A stretch of DNA of 64,000 nt from Candidatus Palauibacter poriticola (GCA_012270965.1 JAAXHJ010000023.1:17462-81461), one strand, 5' to 3'; positions 16,550-25,487 are shown, numbered from the stretch's first letter. A program made the numbers and translations. Notes: generated from the sequence alone by a model not told the origin.

Positions 16550-18016
16550 ATGGAAGCTCCCGTGCCGCGCTCCAGCCGCGAAGCGCTCACCTTTGACGAC
16601 GTTCTCCTCGCACCGGGGCACGCGCTCGTCCATCCGGCGGATGTCGATGTCTCCACCCGCCTGACGCAACGCATCCGACTCCAGATTCCGCTGCTCTCCG
16701 CCGCCATGGACACGGTGACGGAGTACCGCATGGCCATCGCTCTCGCGCGCGAGGGCGGGATCGGCATCATCCACAAGAACATGTCGGTCGAAGCCCAGGC
16801 CCAGCAGGTCGACCGCGTGAAGCGATCCGAGAGCGGGATGATTCTGAACCCCGTCACGCTCGGACCCGACGCCACGCTCGGCGAGGCGCGCAGGCGAATG
16901 CGCGAGTTCTCGATCAGCGGGGTCCCGATCGTGGGCGATGGCGGCGCTCTCGTCGGGATCCTGACCAACCGCGACCTCGTGTTCGAGACGGACCTCTCGC
17001 GGCCGGTTCGGGATGTGATGACGAGCGAGAATCTCGTGACGGCGCCCGCCGGAACCTCGCTCGAGGAGGCCGAGGAGATTCTCCGCCGCCACAAGATCGA
17101 GAAACTCCCCGTGGTGGGAGAAGATGGGCGGCTCGCCGGGCTCATCACGGTCAAGGACATCTTCAAGCGGCGGCAGTTTCCCAACGCGACGAAGGATGGC
17201 CACGGACGGCTCCGGGTGGGGGCGGCCGTGGGCGCGAGCCGGAACGAACTCGAGCGGGCGCGGGAACTCGCGACGGCCGGGGTGGACGTCGTAGTCGTCG
17301 ACACCGCGCACGGACACTCCGAGGGCGTCCTCGAGGCCGTCGCGCGTGTGCGCGAGGCGCTGCCCGGCATCGACCTCGTTGCCGGCAATGTCGCGACCCG
17401 CGAGGGGGCGGCGGCGCTCGTCGAGCGGGGCGTGGATGCGGTGAAGGTCGGCGTGGGGCCGGGATCGATCTGCACGACTCGCGTCGTCACGGGCGTCGGC
17501 GTGCCTCAGATCACGGCGATCGAGGACAGCGTGGCGGGAACGGAGGGACGGGTGCCGGTGATCGGCGACGGCGGCATCAAGTATTCCGGCGACCTCGTGA
17601 AGGCGATCGCGGCGGGGGCGGAGACGTGTATGCTCGGGTCGATGTTCGCGGGCACCGACGAGAGCCCCGGGGAGACCTTCCTCCTCGAGGGCCGGCGGTT
17701 CAAGGTGATCCGCGGCATGGGCTCGCTTGCGGCCATGCAGGCGGGCTCGGCGGACCGGTACTTCCAGGAGGGATCGGCCGCCCAGAAACTCGTCCCCGAG
17801 GGGATCGAGGGCCGGGTGCCCTACAAGGGGCCGGTGGCGGACACCGTGTTCCAGCTCGTCGGCGGTCTTCGCAGCGGCATGGGGTACTGCGGCGCCGCCA
17901 CCATCGGCGGACTCCGCCGGGACTCCCGCTTCCTCCGCATCACTTCCGGCGGACTTCGCGAGTCCCATCCGCACGACGTCGTGATCACGCGCGAGGCCCC
18001 CAATTACCACGTCTAG
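16550..18016 (+). CDS. guaB: Inosine-5'-monophosphate dehydrogenase
   Basis: A full-length (488-residue) IMP dehydrogenase, which converts IMP to XMP with NAD in guanine nucleotide synthesis. The N-terminus has [14 protein letters not shown]. Two CBS domains sit at about residues 95-205 ([20 protein letters not shown] and [20 protein letters not shown]). The catalytic loop is [16 protein letters not shown] with Cys308, followed by the flap around [16 protein letters not shown]. It is monocistronic between a leaderless promoter and an intergenic repeat copy. Roughly 280 bases downstream hold repeat copy B and a promoter but no gene. Confidence 0.97.
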   Translation: MEAPVPRSSREALTFDDVLLAPGHALVHPADVDVSTRLTQRIRLQIPLLSAAMDTVTEYRMAIALAREGGIGIIHKNMSVEAQAQQVDRVKRSESGMILNPVTLGPDATLGEARRRMREFSISGVPIVGDGGALVGILTNRDLVFETDLSRPVRDVMTSENLVTAPAGTSLEEAEEILRRHKIEKLPVVGEDGRLAGLITVKDIFKRRQFPNATKDGHGRLRVGAAVGASRNELERARELATAGVDVVVVDTAHGHSEGVLEAVARVREALPGIDLVAGNVATREGAAALVERGVDAVKVGVGPGSICTTRVVTGVGVPQITAIEDSVAGTEGRVPVIGDGGIKYSGDLVKAIAAGAETCMLGSMFAGTDESPGETFLLEGRRFKVIRGMGSLAAMQAGSADRYFQEGSAAQKLVPEGIEGRVPYKGPVADTVFQLVGGLRSGMGYCGAATIGGLRRDSRFLRITSGGLRESHPHDVVITREAPNYHV

Positions 18017-18061
18017 CGACCCGTGGTAGACCCCGCGGCCGCGCCGAGAGAAGTGGGACGC

Positions 18062-18125
18062 GGCGTTCAGGCCGGATGCGGCACCGCTCGGACGCGGCGG
18101 GGCTCGTGCCGCGGGGTCGCCAGCT
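18062..18125 (+). repeat. Dispersed intergenic repeat family 1, copy B
   Basis: A diverged copy of the 15883-15952 element in the same orientation, starting GGCGTTCAGGCCGGATGCGG and continuing CACCGCTCGGACGCGGCGGG. It lies just downstream of guaB. Confidence 0.7.
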
Positions 18126-18156
18126 CGGAGGGCGAGCGGGGGCCGCCGGGTCGATC

Positions 18157-18185
18157 TCGACACCGCGCATCCGGTTCGGTACCAT
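18157..18185 (+). promoter_or_regulatory. Candidate promoter for the LysM lytic transglycosylase gene
   Basis: TCGACA (18157-18162), a 17-base spacer and TACCAT (18180-18185) lie about 110 bases before the ATG at 18298. The match is weaker than for guaB. Confidence 0.3.
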
Positions 18186-18297
18186 AGTTCCGCGTGTCGC
18201 CCGGTCCTGCTTCCGGAGCGACGCCTTGGTGGGGCGGAGGGGCCTGGGGGGGTAGCAAGTGGCGAAATCGGAGTGTCGAGAGGGGAAACACGGCCCG

Positions 18298-20115
18298 ATG
18301 ACGCATCGATCATCAAGAATCCACTTCCGCTTCCGCGCCCGCCTTCACTGGGCCGCTTCGGTGCTCGCGGTTCTCGTGCTGCACGGCTGCGCGGTGACAC
18401 AGCGCACACCCGATACCGGCCCGGCCCCCGGCAGTGGCGCGGCCCCCGAGACCGCGCAAGCCGAGCCGGGAGCGCTCGAAACCGGCACGGCGGATCCGCC
18501 CGAAGCGACTGCGGTTGGCACGGCGGATCCGCCCGAAGCGACTGCGGCCGGCACGGCGGACCCGCCGGAAGCGATCGCGGAACCGGGAGCCGCGACCGCG
18601 CCGGCTCCGGCGCCGGATGACGAGTTGATGCCCGAGGACCCGGTCGTGCCGGATCCCGTGGACGAAACGGCCGCCGGGCCGACCGCGGCGGAGATCGATC
18701 GAGCCGTCCGCGAGATGCTCGGCCGCGACCCGATGGGGCTGGTTCACGAAGGAGAGGATCCGCGCGTTTTCAGGCTCGAGATGAACGAACGGGTCCGATC
18801 ATGGGTCAACTTCTTCCAGACCGTCATTGGCGAACGATTCGCGACCTACCTCGCGCGCAAGACCCGGTACGAGCCGATGATCCGGCAGAAGCTGCGCGAG
18901 GCGGGCCTCCCGCAGGACCTCATCTACCTTTCGCTCATCGAGAGCGGGATGAGCCCGAACGCCTACAGCCGGGCGCACGCGGTCGGGCTGTGGCAGTTCA
19001 TCTCGGGCACCGGGCGCCGTTATGGCCTCGAGATCTCCTACTGGCTCGACGAGCGGCGCGATCCCGAGAAGGCCACCGACGCGGCCATCGCCCACCTCGG
19101 AGATTTGTACGAGGAGTTCGGCTCCTGGTACCTCGCGGCGGCGGCCTACAACGGAGGGCCGAACCGGGTCCGACGGGGCCTTCGCACCGTGCCGGGCGCG
19201 ACTTTCTGGGATCTCGCCGACCGCCGTCTGCTGCGGCGCGAGACGCGGGACTACGTACCGAAGATCATCGCGGCGGCCATGATCGGACACGATCCCGCGC
19301 GCTACGGGTTCCCGGACCCGGAGAGGGAGACGATCCCGGAGTACGTGAAGGTGCGCGTACCCGACGCCACGAGTTTCGACGTTCTGGCCGAGGCCGCCGG
19401 GACCGACGAAGAGACGATCAACCTCCTCAACCCCGAGTTTCTCCGCGACGTGACCCCGCCGCACCGGGAGGTCGAGGTTCGGGTCCCCGTCGAGGGCGCC
19501 GCCCGGTTCGCGGCGCGGTATGCCGCCGTGCCGGCGGATGAGCGCGTGACGTGGACGTTCCACACCGTCCAGCGCGGTCACACTTTGGGGTGGATCGGAC
19601 AGCAGTACGGGGTGTCGGTGGCGGCGCTGCGCGCGGCGAACGGCAACCTGAACCCGCGTCGCCTGCAGATCGGCCAGGAACTCGTGATTCCCCGGTCCGC
19701 ACGGGCCTCCGGCGCATTGATCGCGCAGAGTTCGAGTGCCCGCCCGATCGCCGCGAGGACGAATGCGGAGGGGACGACCGTCGTCACCGTGCAGCGCGGA
19801 CAGACGCTGGACGTGATCGCGCAGCGATACGGCGTGTCGGTGGCGGCGTTGCGGGCCGCGAACGGCAACGTGAATCCGCGCCGCCTGCAGATCGGCCAGG
19901 AGTTGCTGATTCCGAGGGCCGGGCGGCCGGCCGGAACGGGGTCCGCCCGATCCGCGAGCGACGGAGCCGGGTCCGTGACGATCGTGGTCCGGACCGGCGA
20001 CTCGCTATGGCTGATCGCCCGCCGACATTCGGTATCGACGCGCGACATCATCGAATGGAATCGCCTCTCCTCGACTCGAATCCATCCCGGGGACCGGCTC
20101 GAGATCCGGCGCTAA
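18298..20115 (+). CDS. Membrane-bound lytic murein transglycosylase with three LysM domains (MltD-like)
   Basis: A 605-residue lipoprotein that should cleave glycan strands of peptidoglycan in the periplasm. The N-terminus has Arg-rich residues, a hydrophobic stretch and the lipobox LHGC near residue 30. A low-complexity linker with three 11-residue GTADPPEA repeats follows. The SLT domain (about residues 190-310) contains LIESGMSPNAYSRAHAVGLW with the catalytic Glu, then AAAAYNGGPNRV. Three LysM modules end the protein: FHTVQRGHTLGWIGQQYGVS, VTVQRGQTLDVIAQRYGVS and VVRTGDSLWLIARRHSVS. The ATG at 18298 is chosen because it puts the signal peptide at the start; an upstream start at 18259 would add 13 residues. 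Its last 111 bases overlap the convergent dehydrogenase frame. Confidence 0.9.
   Translation: MTHRSSRIHFRFRARLHWAASVLAVLVLHGCAVTQRTPDTGPAPGSGAAPETAQAEPGALETGTADPPEATAVGTADPPEATAAGTADPPEAIAEPGAATAPAPAPDDELMPEDPVVPDPVDETAAGPTAAEIDRAVREMLGRDPMGLVHEGEDPRVFRLEMNERVRSWVNFFQTVIGERFATYLARKTRYEPMIRQKLREAGLPQDLIYLSLIESGMSPNAYSRAHAVGLWQFISGTGRRYGLEISYWLDERRDPEKATDAAIAHLGDLYEEFGSWYLAAAAYNGGPNRVRRGLRTVPGATFWDLADRRLLRRETRDYVPKIIAAAMIGHDPARYGFPDPERETIPEYVKVRVPDATSFDVLAEAAGTDEETINLLNPEFLRDVTPPHREVEVRVPVEGAARFAARYAAVPADERVTWTFHTVQRGHTLGWIGQQYGVSVAALRAANGNLNPRRLQIGQELVIPRSARASGALIAQSSSARPIAARTNAEGTTVVTVQRGQTLDVIAQRYGVSVAALRAANGNVNPRRLQIGQELLIPRAGRPAGTGSARSASDGAGSVTIVVRTGDSLWLIARRHSVSTRDIIEWNRLSSTRIHPGDRLEIRR
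18484..18582 (+). repeat. 33-bp in-gene tandem repeat, three copies
   Basis: Units start at 18484, 18517 and 18550. Each encodes 11 residues of GTADPPEATA type in the linker between the lipoprotein anchor and the catalytic domain. The length is a multiple of three, so changes in copy number would only vary the spacer length. Confidence 0.9.
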
Positions 20116-21516
20116 CAGTCCGTGCCCAGACCCTGCGTCGCCGCCGAGAGCGGTGAGGCGCGGCGGACCCGAGAGGGGATAGAGGACCGCACCGCCGGGC
20201 TCCCCACGCTTGTCGGGCTCCCCACGCTCCCCCTGCCGCTGCGGCAGGCCGTTGCGCGTATCGACGATGATCCGTGCCTGCTCGAGCACGAGACCGTAGT
20301 CCACCCGCGGATGGTCCGTGATGACGACCGTCGCGTGGCTCGATGCGAGCAGCTCCGCCGTCAGCGGCTGCGATTCGAGATCTCCGCCCTCCTGCGCCAG
20401 CCGCGGGACGAACGGATCGTGGTATGAAACCTCGGAGCCCTGCCGGCGCAGAAGTTCGATGACGTCGAGCGCCGGACTCTCGCGGACATCGCCGACTCCC
20501 GGCTTGTAGGCGACGCCCAGCAGCAGCACGCGGCTGCCGTTCAACGGCAGTCGATGCCGGTTGAGCGCCTGCGCGACGCGGTCCACAACGTAGCGCGGCA
20601 TTTCCGCGTTGACCTCGGCGGCGAGTTCGATGAAGCGGGTCCGGTACTGGAGCGTCCGCATCTTCCACGCAAGGTATTGCGGGTCGATCGGGAGGCAGTG
20701 ACCGCCCAGGCCGGGTCCGGGCGTGAAGCGCATGAAGCCGTAGGGCTTCGTCGCCGCGGCCTGGACGACTTCGCCGATGTCGATCCCCAGACGGTCGGCG
20801 ATGACCGCCATCTCGTTCACGAGACCGATGTTCACCGCGCGAAAGGTGTTCTCCAGCAGTTTCGTAAGTTCCGCGACCTCGGGCGACGAAACGCTCACGA
20901 CCTCGTCGATGACCCTCTCATAGAGACCGGCGGCGAGTTCGCGGCAGGAGGCGGTCAGTCCGCCCACGACCTTCGCCGTGTTCGTGAACGTGTGGGTGGG
21001 ATTGCCGGGATCGACGCGCTCGGGGCTGAAAGCGAGGAAGAACTCCCTTCCCGCCGTGAGTCCGCCCTGTTCGAGTTCCGGCTGCAGGAGTTCCCGCGTC
21101 GTGCCCGGATAGGTGGTCGACTCGAGGACGATGAGTTGACCGGGTCGGAGACCGTCTCGGATGTGTCTGAGCGCGTCGAGAATGTGGGAAACGTCGGGAT
21201 CCCCGGTCTTCCCGAGTGGCGTGGGAACGCAGATGATGACGGCGTCCATCTCCCCGAGCCGGCCGAAGTCCGTTGTCGCATCGAGGAGGCCGCGCTCGAC
21301 GACGGCGGCGACGGCCCGCGCCGGGACGTCGCCGATGTGGGAGTCGCCGCGCCTCACCCGCCGCACGACGCGCTCGTCGATGTCGAACCCCAGGGTCCGG
21401 AAGCCGGCGCCGGAGAACGCCGTGACGACGGGAAGACCGACATAGCCGAGCCCGAGCACCCCCACCCGGGCCGCCCCCGACTCGATCTTCTTCCGGAGCG
21501 CCTCTCCGTGGTTCAC
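20005..21516 (-). CDS. Nucleotide-sugar dehydrogenase, UDP-N-acetylhexosamine 6-dehydrogenase type (WbpA/TviB-like)
   Basis: This 503-residue protein belongs to the UDP-sugar dehydrogenase family, oxidising the C6 alcohol of a UDP-HexNAc to a uronic acid with NAD. VGVLGLGYVGLPVVTAF forms the NAD-binding site near residue 16, ESTTYPGTTREL and AFSPERVDPGN follow, and the catalytic Cys lies in GPGLGGHCLPIDPQYLAWK. The start is a GTG at 21516, after a GGGGGA Shine-Dalgarno. The last 55-60 residues beyond VDTRNG look non-conserved. They read through a dispersed repeat and antisense to the LysM gene end (20005-20115), which suggests loss of the original stop. Pairing with the epimerase at 14811 is likely. 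Confidence 0.85.
   Translation of the reverse strand: MNHGEALRKKIESGAARVGVLGLGYVGLPVVTAFSGAGFRTLGFDIDERVVRRVRRGDSHIGDVPARAVAAVVERGLLDATTDFGRLGEMDAVIICVPTPLGKTGDPDVSHILDALRHIRDGLRPGQLIVLESTTYPGTTRELLQPELEQGGLTAGREFFLAFSPERVDPGNPTHTFTNTAKVVGGLTASCRELAAGLYERVIDEVVSVSSPEVAELTKLLENTFRAVNIGLVNEMAVIADRLGIDIGEVVQAAATKPYGFMRFTPGPGLGGHCLPIDPQYLAWKMRTLQYRTRFIELAAEVNAEMPRYVVDRVAQALNRHRLPLNGSRVLLLGVAYKPGVGDVRESPALDVIELLRRQGSEVSYHDPFVPRLAQEGGDLESQPLTAELLASSHATVVITDHPRVDYGLVLEQARIIVDTRNGLPQRQGERGEPDKRGEPGGAVLYPLSGPPRLTALGGDAGSGHGLLAPDLEPVPGMDSSRGEAIPFDDVARRYRMSAGDQP
20113..20165. repeat. Dispersed repeat family 2, copy 1
   Basis: Sequence beginning CAGTCCGTGCCCAGACCCTG and ending near CCGCCGAGAGCGGTGAGGCG. 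A related copy is at 60563-60612 (CAGTCCGTGGACCACGCGTC then CGCCGAGAGCGATGAAGCGC). The shared AACAGTCCGTG opening also precedes repeat family 1 copy A at 15873. It abuts the stop of the LysM gene. Confidence 0.5.
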
Positions 21517-21535
21517 CGCGTCCCCCGTCCGCGCG

Positions 21536-22036
21536 TCACTTCGCGTCCCCCGTCCAGGCGCCCGACCGTCCGCCGCGCTTCTCGAGGAGCCGAATCGGCC
21601 CCAGCGCCATGCCCCGGTCGATCGCCTTGCACATGTCGTACAGGGCGAGCAGGCCGGCCGCGACGCCGGCCATCGCCTCCATCTCGACGCCCGTGCGCCA
21701 CTCCGCCGAGGCCCGCACGCTGAGCCGGTAGGCTGGCGGCGTCTCCTCGGCCTCGAGGTCGACGTCGACCGCGTCGAGCGGGATCGGATGGCAGAGCGGA
21801 ACGAGCGTGGCCGCCGCCTTGGCCCCCTGGATCGCCGCGAGACGGGCCACGGCGAGCGCCTCTCCCTTCTCGATCTCGCCCGCCCGGATGGCATCGAGCG
21901 TCGCACGGCGCATTCGGATCCGGCCCTCGGCCACGGCCACGCGCCTCGTGAGCGGTTTCTCGCCCACGTCGACCATGCGCACCCGCCCGTCCGGGTCCAT
22001 GTGTGTGAGTCCGTCCACGAAGCTGCCTCCCGTCAC
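21536..22036 (-). CDS. moaC: Cyclic pyranopterin monophosphate synthase
   Basis: The 166-residue product is MoaC, which with MoaA converts GTP to cyclic pyranopterin monophosphate in molybdenum cofactor synthesis. The conserved opening LTHMDPDGRVRMVDVGEKP, the AAIQGAKAAATLVPLCHPIPL segment, and TGVEMEAMAGVAAGLLALYDMCK with its active-site residues are all visible. The start is a GTG at 22036 that overlaps the holB stop (GTGA), so translation is coupled. No other Moa genes are adjacent. A MoaD/ThiS-like protein is encoded at 44853-45158, but in an unrelated context. Confidence 0.93.
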   Translation of the reverse strand: MTGGSFVDGLTHMDPDGRVRMVDVGEKPLTRRVAVAEGRIRMRRATLDAIRAGEIEKGEALAVARLAAIQGAKAAATLVPLCHPIPLDAVDVDLEAEETPPAYRLSVRASAEWRTGVEMEAMAGVAAGLLALYDMCKAIDRGMALGPIRLLEKRGGRSGAWTGDAK

Positions 22037-23268
22037 AGGCTTCTCAGTACCCCCGCAAGCTGCGGTGTTCCCGCGGCCCGGCCAGTGGAGCGACCGGCGA
22101 AGGCCGCGCTCATCTCCTCGAGCAGGAGGGCCGTCGTCGCCTGCGGGTTCAGGTTGCGGCCCACCCCCTCCACCGCCGCGTCGACGGCCCCGAGAGCTTT
22201 GAGAACCGCCCCTTCCGGAGGGCCTCCGCGCGCTCCGGGGGCATCCCGGCTCCCCGCTCCGGGGGCACTCCGGCTTCCCGTGCCGCCGGGCCTCCTCGCC
22301 CGATCCGGATCGAGGGCAGCGTCGGCGGCTCCCGCGGCGATGCAGAGCATGTCCCGAAGGCGGATGCGCAGCGCCTCGAGCACCGGCTCCAACTCCCCTC
22401 GCGCGCCACGGGCGGAGTAGCGGGACGCGGCGCGGTAGCGCGCGTGCGGGGTGCCGTCGAGAGCGGCGGCGAGCAGTCCGTCGGCGGCGGCCTCGGATTC
22501 GTCGGCCTCGGCGTTGACGAGCATGCGGGCCCGGTAGACGGCGCCGCCGGCCCGCCGCGCCACCCCCCGCGCCCGGTTGTCGTCGGGCACGCCGAGGTGT
22601 TCCGCCACGTAGGCCGCCACGCGTTCGGTCGGCAGCGGGGCCATGCGGAGCGGCACCATGCGCGACCGGATCGTCGGCAGAAGGGCGGCCGGACGGCTGC
22701 TCGTGAGCACGATGTACGCGAAGGGCGGCGGTTCCTCCAGAAGCTTGAGAAAGGCGTTCGCCGCCTCGGGGTTGGCGCTCTGCGGCACCATCCGCTCCGC
22801 GTCCTCGATCACGAACACCGACCTGCGCGCCATCGAGGGACGACGGGACGCCTGCTCCCGGATGTTCTCCACGGCGGCCACATAGAGTCCCGTGACCGCA
22901 TCCGCGTCGAGACGCGCATGGAGATCCTCCCGCAGGAGGGCGAGACGCTCGTGCCGCTGCGCCTCGATGGCCTCTCGCAGCTTGGCCCGCGATGCGGCCC
23001 GTTTCGGGCGCGGCATCGGGAAGTGAAAATGGATGTCCGGGTGCTCCAGCCGCGCCGCCATGCGGCAGCTCCGGCACGCTTCGCAGGGACCATCCCGGGC
23101 CTCCGGGGCCTCGCACTCGAGCGTGCGCGCGAGCCACAGGGCCAGCGGACGCTTGCCTACGCCCTCCGGGCCGTACACTAGAAGCGACTGCGGCAGTCTC
23201 AGGCCCGCCACGGCACCGGCCAAACGTCGCAGGAGGTCGTCCTGACCCCACGGACGCTCGCCGCTCAC
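22033..23268 (-). CDS. holB: DNA polymerase III subunit delta prime
   Basis: A 411-residue AAA+ clamp-loader subunit of the delta-prime/DnaX-like family. It has a modified P-loop GPEGVGKR, lacking the usual Ser/Thr as expected for the non-hydrolysing delta-prime subunit. A zinc-binding Cys cluster appears in CEACRSC, followed by VFVIEDAERM and AFLKLLEEPPPFAYIVLTSS, which are hallmarks of HolB. The start is a GTG at 23268. The C-terminal third contains a Gly/Pro/Arg-rich insert near residues 325-355. Downstream moaC overlaps by four bases; the envC-like gene ends 17 bases upstream. Confidence 0.88.
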   Translation of the reverse strand: MSGERPWGQDDLLRRLAGAVAGLRLPQSLLVYGPEGVGKRPLALWLARTLECEAPEARDGPCEACRSCRMAARLEHPDIHFHFPMPRPKRAASRAKLREAIEAQRHERLALLREDLHARLDADAVTGLYVAAVENIREQASRRPSMARRSVFVIEDAERMVPQSANPEAANAFLKLLEEPPPFAYIVLTSSRPAALLPTIRSRMVPLRMAPLPTERVAAYVAEHLGVPDDNRARGVARRAGGAVYRARMLVNAEADESEAAADGLLAAALDGTPHARYRAASRYSARGARGELEPVLEALRIRLRDMLCIAAGAADAALDPDRARRPGGTGSRSAPGAGSRDAPGARGGPPEGAVLKALGAVDAAVEGVGRNLNPQATTALLLEEMSAAFAGRSTGRAAGTPQLAGVLRSL

Positions 23269-23284
23269 GGGCGCCCCTCGCCGC

Positions 23285-24625
23285 TCACGGGCGGCCCCTC
23301 AGCCACCGGACCGGATCCACCGCGCGGGGCCCCACCGCCCCCGGCTCGTAGATCTGGAACTCGATGTGCGGCCGGGTGGCGTCCCCGCCCACGTGCCCGA
23401 TCGCCTGTCCCCCGCCGACCGGCTGTCCCTCGCGCACCGTGACGTCGAGAAGCTTCTGATAGGACGAGTAGAAGCCCCCTCCGTGATCGAGGATCACCGT
23501 CTGTCCCGAGGCGCGAGCCGCCACGGAAGCGACGGTGCCGCGGTCCACCGCGTTCACGGGCGTGCCGCGCGGCGCCGCGATCCCGATCCCCTCGCGCGGG
23601 ATCGTCGTCCGTCCCTCCCGCTCGGGCCCGAAGCGCCACAGAATCTCTCCCTCGACCGGCCAGTCGAGACGCCCGAGATCTCCGGTCGTCAGCGATGAGA
23701 CCGACGCCGCGCCCGCCGCCCGTTCCGCCGAGCGGCGTCTCTCCTCCAGCCCCGCCATGAGTGCGCGCAGCTCGGCCTCTTCCGTTGCGAGCCGGGCCAG
23801 CGTCGATTGCGCCTCGTCGCGGCGGTCGGCGAATCGGCGCAATCGTTCCCGCCGCTCCCCCTCCAACCTCTCCAGCTCGTCGCTTTCCCGGAGGTTCTCC
23901 GCCCGTACGCGTGCGATGCGGTCGCTTTCCCGACTCAATCCGCCGCGCTGCTCCGCGAGCCTGCCCTCCAACTCCCGCACGTCCTCCAGGAGCATGCGGT
24001 CGAAGACGGCGACATCGCGGAGATACCGGTAGCGATTGAGCAGGTCCGAGAACGACCGGGAGGAGAGGAGCGCCTCGATGGCGCGAAGGGGGCCGCGCTT
24101 GTAGATGTCGCGGAGCCGCTCCTGGAGCACGACTTGGCGCGCCGTGAGTTCGTCGCGCGTGAGCAGCATCTCGCGCGTCAGGGCCGTAACCCGATCGGAG
24201 AGTGCGAGCAGTTGAACGTCGAACTCGGCCAGGAGGCTCGCCGAGGCGTCGATCTGTCGCTCGATGTTCGCGAGTTCGGCCGAGTCGCCGCTCACCTGGC
24301 CCGCGATCCCCGCGAGCTCCCGGCGCAGCCGCTGCCGTTCCTCGCGGATGAGCTCAAGTCGCCGCTGGCTCTCGTCGAGGCGCCGCCGCACATCCGGCGA
24401 CTCCTGCGCGATGGCGAGAGCGGGCGCGGTCCATGCCGGGCTCGTCGCGACGGCCACGCCCACGGCCGCCACAAAACGCGCCGTCCACGCCCGGAGTCGC
24501 GCGCCCCCGGCCGGACAGCCAGCAGCCCGCGGCGAAACCGCACTGCGTTCGAGCGGCGCCGCATCCCGCTTGAACGCCGGGTTCGCGCGGCGAATGCACC
24601 TCGCCTGACGGCTAGGAGGGGCCAT
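23285..24625 (-). CDS. EnvC-like murein hydrolase activator, M23 peptidase domain
   Basis: The protein has a signal-peptide-like stretch (VAAVGVAVATSPAWTAPALA). Two long coiled-coil segments follow (about 250 residues of Arg/Glu/Leu-rich helix such as RRLDESQRRLELIREERQRL), then a C-terminal LytM/M23 domain with VILDHGGGFYSSY and HIEFQIYE. This matches EnvC, which is recruited by FtsEX to activate amidases at the septum, and the gene indeed follows ftsE-ftsX. The start is uncertain. The ATG at 24625 and GTG at 24643 overlap or abut ftsX, but the first 45 codons are simply a read-through of dispersed repeat copy C. A GTG at 24472 would place the hydrophobic segment right at the start. Confidence 0.82.
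   Translation of the reverse strand: MAPPSRQARCIRRANPAFKRDAAPLERSAVSPRAAGCPAGGARLRAWTARFVAAVGVAVATSPAWTAPALAIAQESPDVRRRLDESQRRLELIREERQRLRRELAGIAGQVSGDSAELANIERQIDASASLLAEFDVQLLALSDRVTALTREMLLTRDELTARQVVLQERLRDIYKRGPLRAIEALLSSRSFSDLLNRYRYLRDVAVFDRMLLEDVRELEGRLAEQRGGLSRESDRIARVRAENLRESDELERLEGERRERLRRFADRRDEAQSTLARLATEEAELRALMAGLEERRRSAERAAGAASVSSLTTGDLGRLDWPVEGEILWRFGPEREGRTTIPREGIGIAAPRGTPVNAVDRGTVASVAARASGQTVILDHGGGFYSSYQKLLDVTVREGQPVGGGQAIGHVGGDATRPHIEFQIYEPGAVGPRAVDPVRWLRGRP
24521..24578 (-). repeat. Dispersed repeat family 1, copy C, inside the envC-like frame
   Basis: On the minus strand this reads GGCGTTCAAGCGGGATGCGG, then CGCCGCTCGAACGCAGTGCG, closely matching copies A and B. In the envC-like frame it encodes FKRDAAPLERSAVSPRAAG. 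It lies between the end of ftsX and the signal-like segment of the envC-like protein. Confidence 0.8.
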
Positions 24626-25487
24626 ATGCCCGTCCCACTTCACGGTGTACGGAGAAGGCGGCGGCGAGCAGGCCGAGGGCGGCGGCGGCGGCGACGCCGG
24701 CCGCGGTCCAGAGGTGCGGGAGCCACGCGAGAGATTCGATGGCCGGAAAACGGGCGGGGAAGACGACGTACGCGAGTCGCGTGGCGCCGAGCGCGAGCAG
24801 CCCGCCCGCGAGCCCGGTGACCGCGCCCTCGAGGAGGAAGGGCCGCTGGATGTAGCCCTCCCGCGCGCCCACGATCTGCATGATCTCGATCTCTTCGCCG
24901 CGCGCGAGGATGGCCATGCGCACCGTCGTGACGATGAGCAGCACCGCGACCAGCGCGAACCCGCCGCCCAGCGCGAGGGCGGTCGCCGCCGCCGCGCTCC
25001 GCAGGGCGAAGAGCCGCTCCACCCACTCCTCCCCGAAGCGCGCCTCCTCGATGAACGGATACGCCGCGAGCAGGCCCGCCGTCTCCGACACCGTCTCCGG
25101 AGCGCGGAAGCCCTCCCGGAGCCTGAGGTGCAGCGAGGCCGGGAGCGGGTTCACCCGCAGCTCCCCGTAGACGTTCGAGAACTCGACGAGATCGCGCCGC
25201 GCCCGCTCCAGCGCCTCGTCCTTCGAGACGTAGCGGACCGACTCCACCTCCGGGAGCGCCTCCAACTCCCGCCAGGCGGCCCGCACCTCTTCCGGTCCGG
25301 CGTCATCGAGCAGGTAGCCGACGACCTCCACACGGCGTTCCACGTCGCCGATCGCGCCGCCGATATTGTGCGCCACGAGCCCGAAGAGACCGAGGATCAC
25401 GAGGCTGAGCCCGATCGCTCCGATGGAGAGGACACACAGCAGCGGTGTGCGCCGGAAGCTGGCCAGCGCCTCGCGCACGGCTCTCAC
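24612..25487 (-). CDS. ftsX: Cell-division permease FtsX
   Basis: The 291-residue membrane protein has the FtsX plan. One transmembrane helix lies near residues 15-40 (LLCVLSIGAIGLSLVILGLF), followed by a periplasmic domain of about 120 residues with ALPEVESVRYVSKDEALER. Three further helices form the C-terminal permease domain, with RGEEIEIMQIVGAREGYIQR in the cytoplasmic loop. FtsX transmits FtsE ATPase action to periplasmic murein hydrolase activators. The start is a GTG at 25487 that shares GTGA with the ftsE stop. The envC-like gene follows directly. Confidence 0.9.
   Translation of the reverse strand: MRAVREALASFRRTPLLCVLSIGAIGLSLVILGLFGLVAHNIGGAIGDVERRVEVVGYLLDDAGPEEVRAAWRELEALPEVESVRYVSKDEALERARRDLVEFSNVYGELRVNPLPASLHLRLREGFRAPETVSETAGLLAAYPFIEEARFGEEWVERLFALRSAAAATALALGGGFALVAVLLIVTTVRMAILARGEEIEIMQIVGAREGYIQRPFLLEGAVTGLAGGLLALGATRLAYVVFPARFPAIESLAWLPHLWTAAGVAAAAALGLLAAAFSVHREVGRAYGPS

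Noticed and set aside
21536-23251. 571-residue fusion of a delta-prime region with MoaC
   Set aside because: Only the last 166 residues are MoaC; the rest is an out-of-frame reading of holB. The GTG at 22036 overlapping the holB stop is the true start.
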